Source: Kribbella solani
Lineage (GTDB): Bacteria; Actinomycetota; Actinomycetes; Propionibacteriales; Kribbellaceae
NCBI RefSeq assembly: GCF_014205295.1
Contig: NZ_JACHNF010000001.1
Location: forward strand, 248,001 to 312,000
Direction: 5' to 3'
DNA: 64,000 nt
The translations under genes were made by a program, and so were the position numbers. Shown in pieces: positions 63,999 through 64,000 of the stretch (the stretch's first letter is position 1; each line of letters begins with the position of its first letter). The notes beneath the pieces are model-generated. The model was not told where the DNA came from, ran no database searches, and saw nothing but the letters and a program-made list of their open reading frames with translations.

Positions 63999-64000
63999 GG

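Overview
This is a high-GC actinobacterial chromosome segment, about 70% GC by eye. It has many GTG and TTG starts, dense start-stop overlaps (ATGA, TGATG) and strong G+C bias in third codon positions. A complete GlgE-pathway glycogen/trehalose locus lies next to a block colinear with Mycobacterium tuberculosis Rv3002c-Rv3030 (ilvN-ilvB ... gatBAC ... ligA ... mnmA-iscS ... etfAB). Content and style fit a Propionibacteriales genus such as Kribbella; the genus is an inference. I see no rRNA, tRNA, prophage, insertion sequence or CRISPR array.

Layout. (1) 0-2.2 kb: a small DUF4870 membrane protein, an APH-fold kinase and a GNAT-Nudix fusion. (2) 2.2-7.5 kb, minus strand: treS, mak and glgB, with the GNAT-Nudix gene as last member. 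(3) 7.8-10.1 kb: an orphan HicB-like protein and an ArfA-ArfB-ArfC-type operon that includes a 37-residue membrane peptide. (4) 10.3-16.3 kb: two paralogous PhoB-type winged-helix proteins flanking a 1474-residue secreted subtilase-Kelch protein. (5) 16.4-17.7 kb: an HNH endonuclease and an internally deleted HAD hydrolase remnant. (6) 17.9-22.7 kb: divergent glgE and glgP with repeats resembling MalR operators between them. (7) 22.7-27.4 kb, minus strand: glgX, an SGNH hydrolase, and a MerR regulator coupled to a transglutaminase. (8) 27.5-34.3 kb: two Gfo/Idh/MocA oxidoreductases, enoyl-CoA hydratase, methyltransferase, beta-helix acyltransferase, a disordered membrane protein and an Rv3030-like methyltransferase. 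(9) 34.4-49.7 kb: the conserved block etfBA, epimerase, PNPOx-like protein, cysteine desulfurase-mnmA-core MetE-like, ligA, two membrane proteins, an ACT-domain protein and gatCAB. (10) 49.7-61.2 kb: a YflT-like stress protein, a sugar dehydrogenase lipoprotein, a tmsA-tmsB pair predicted to make 10-methyl fatty acids, a 2-hydroxyacid dehydrogenase, a BNR propeller with a CysO-like sulfur carrier, an MMPL transporter, a small kinase, a methyltransferase and a secreted CHAP amidase. (11) 61.3-64 kb: ilvBN behind a transcription attenuator with a 13-residue leader peptide.

How the genes work together. TreS converts trehalose to maltose, Mak phosphorylates it, GlgE adds maltose-1-phosphate to alpha-glucan, GlgB branches the polymer, and GlgP and GlgX degrade it. 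All six enzymes lie within 25 kb, so the window holds a full trehalose-to-glycogen cycle. TmsA/TmsB probably act on membrane phospholipid acyl chains. GatCAB, MnmA with its cysteine desulfurase, and LigA are core information-processing genes.

The most unusual items are the twin winged-helix regulators around the giant protease with 10-bp phased repeats upstream, the arf-like triad, the BNR/CysO-like pair, the core MetE-like enzyme and the ilv attenuator. Nothing here was searched against a database; family names come from visible motifs and recalled family knowledge.
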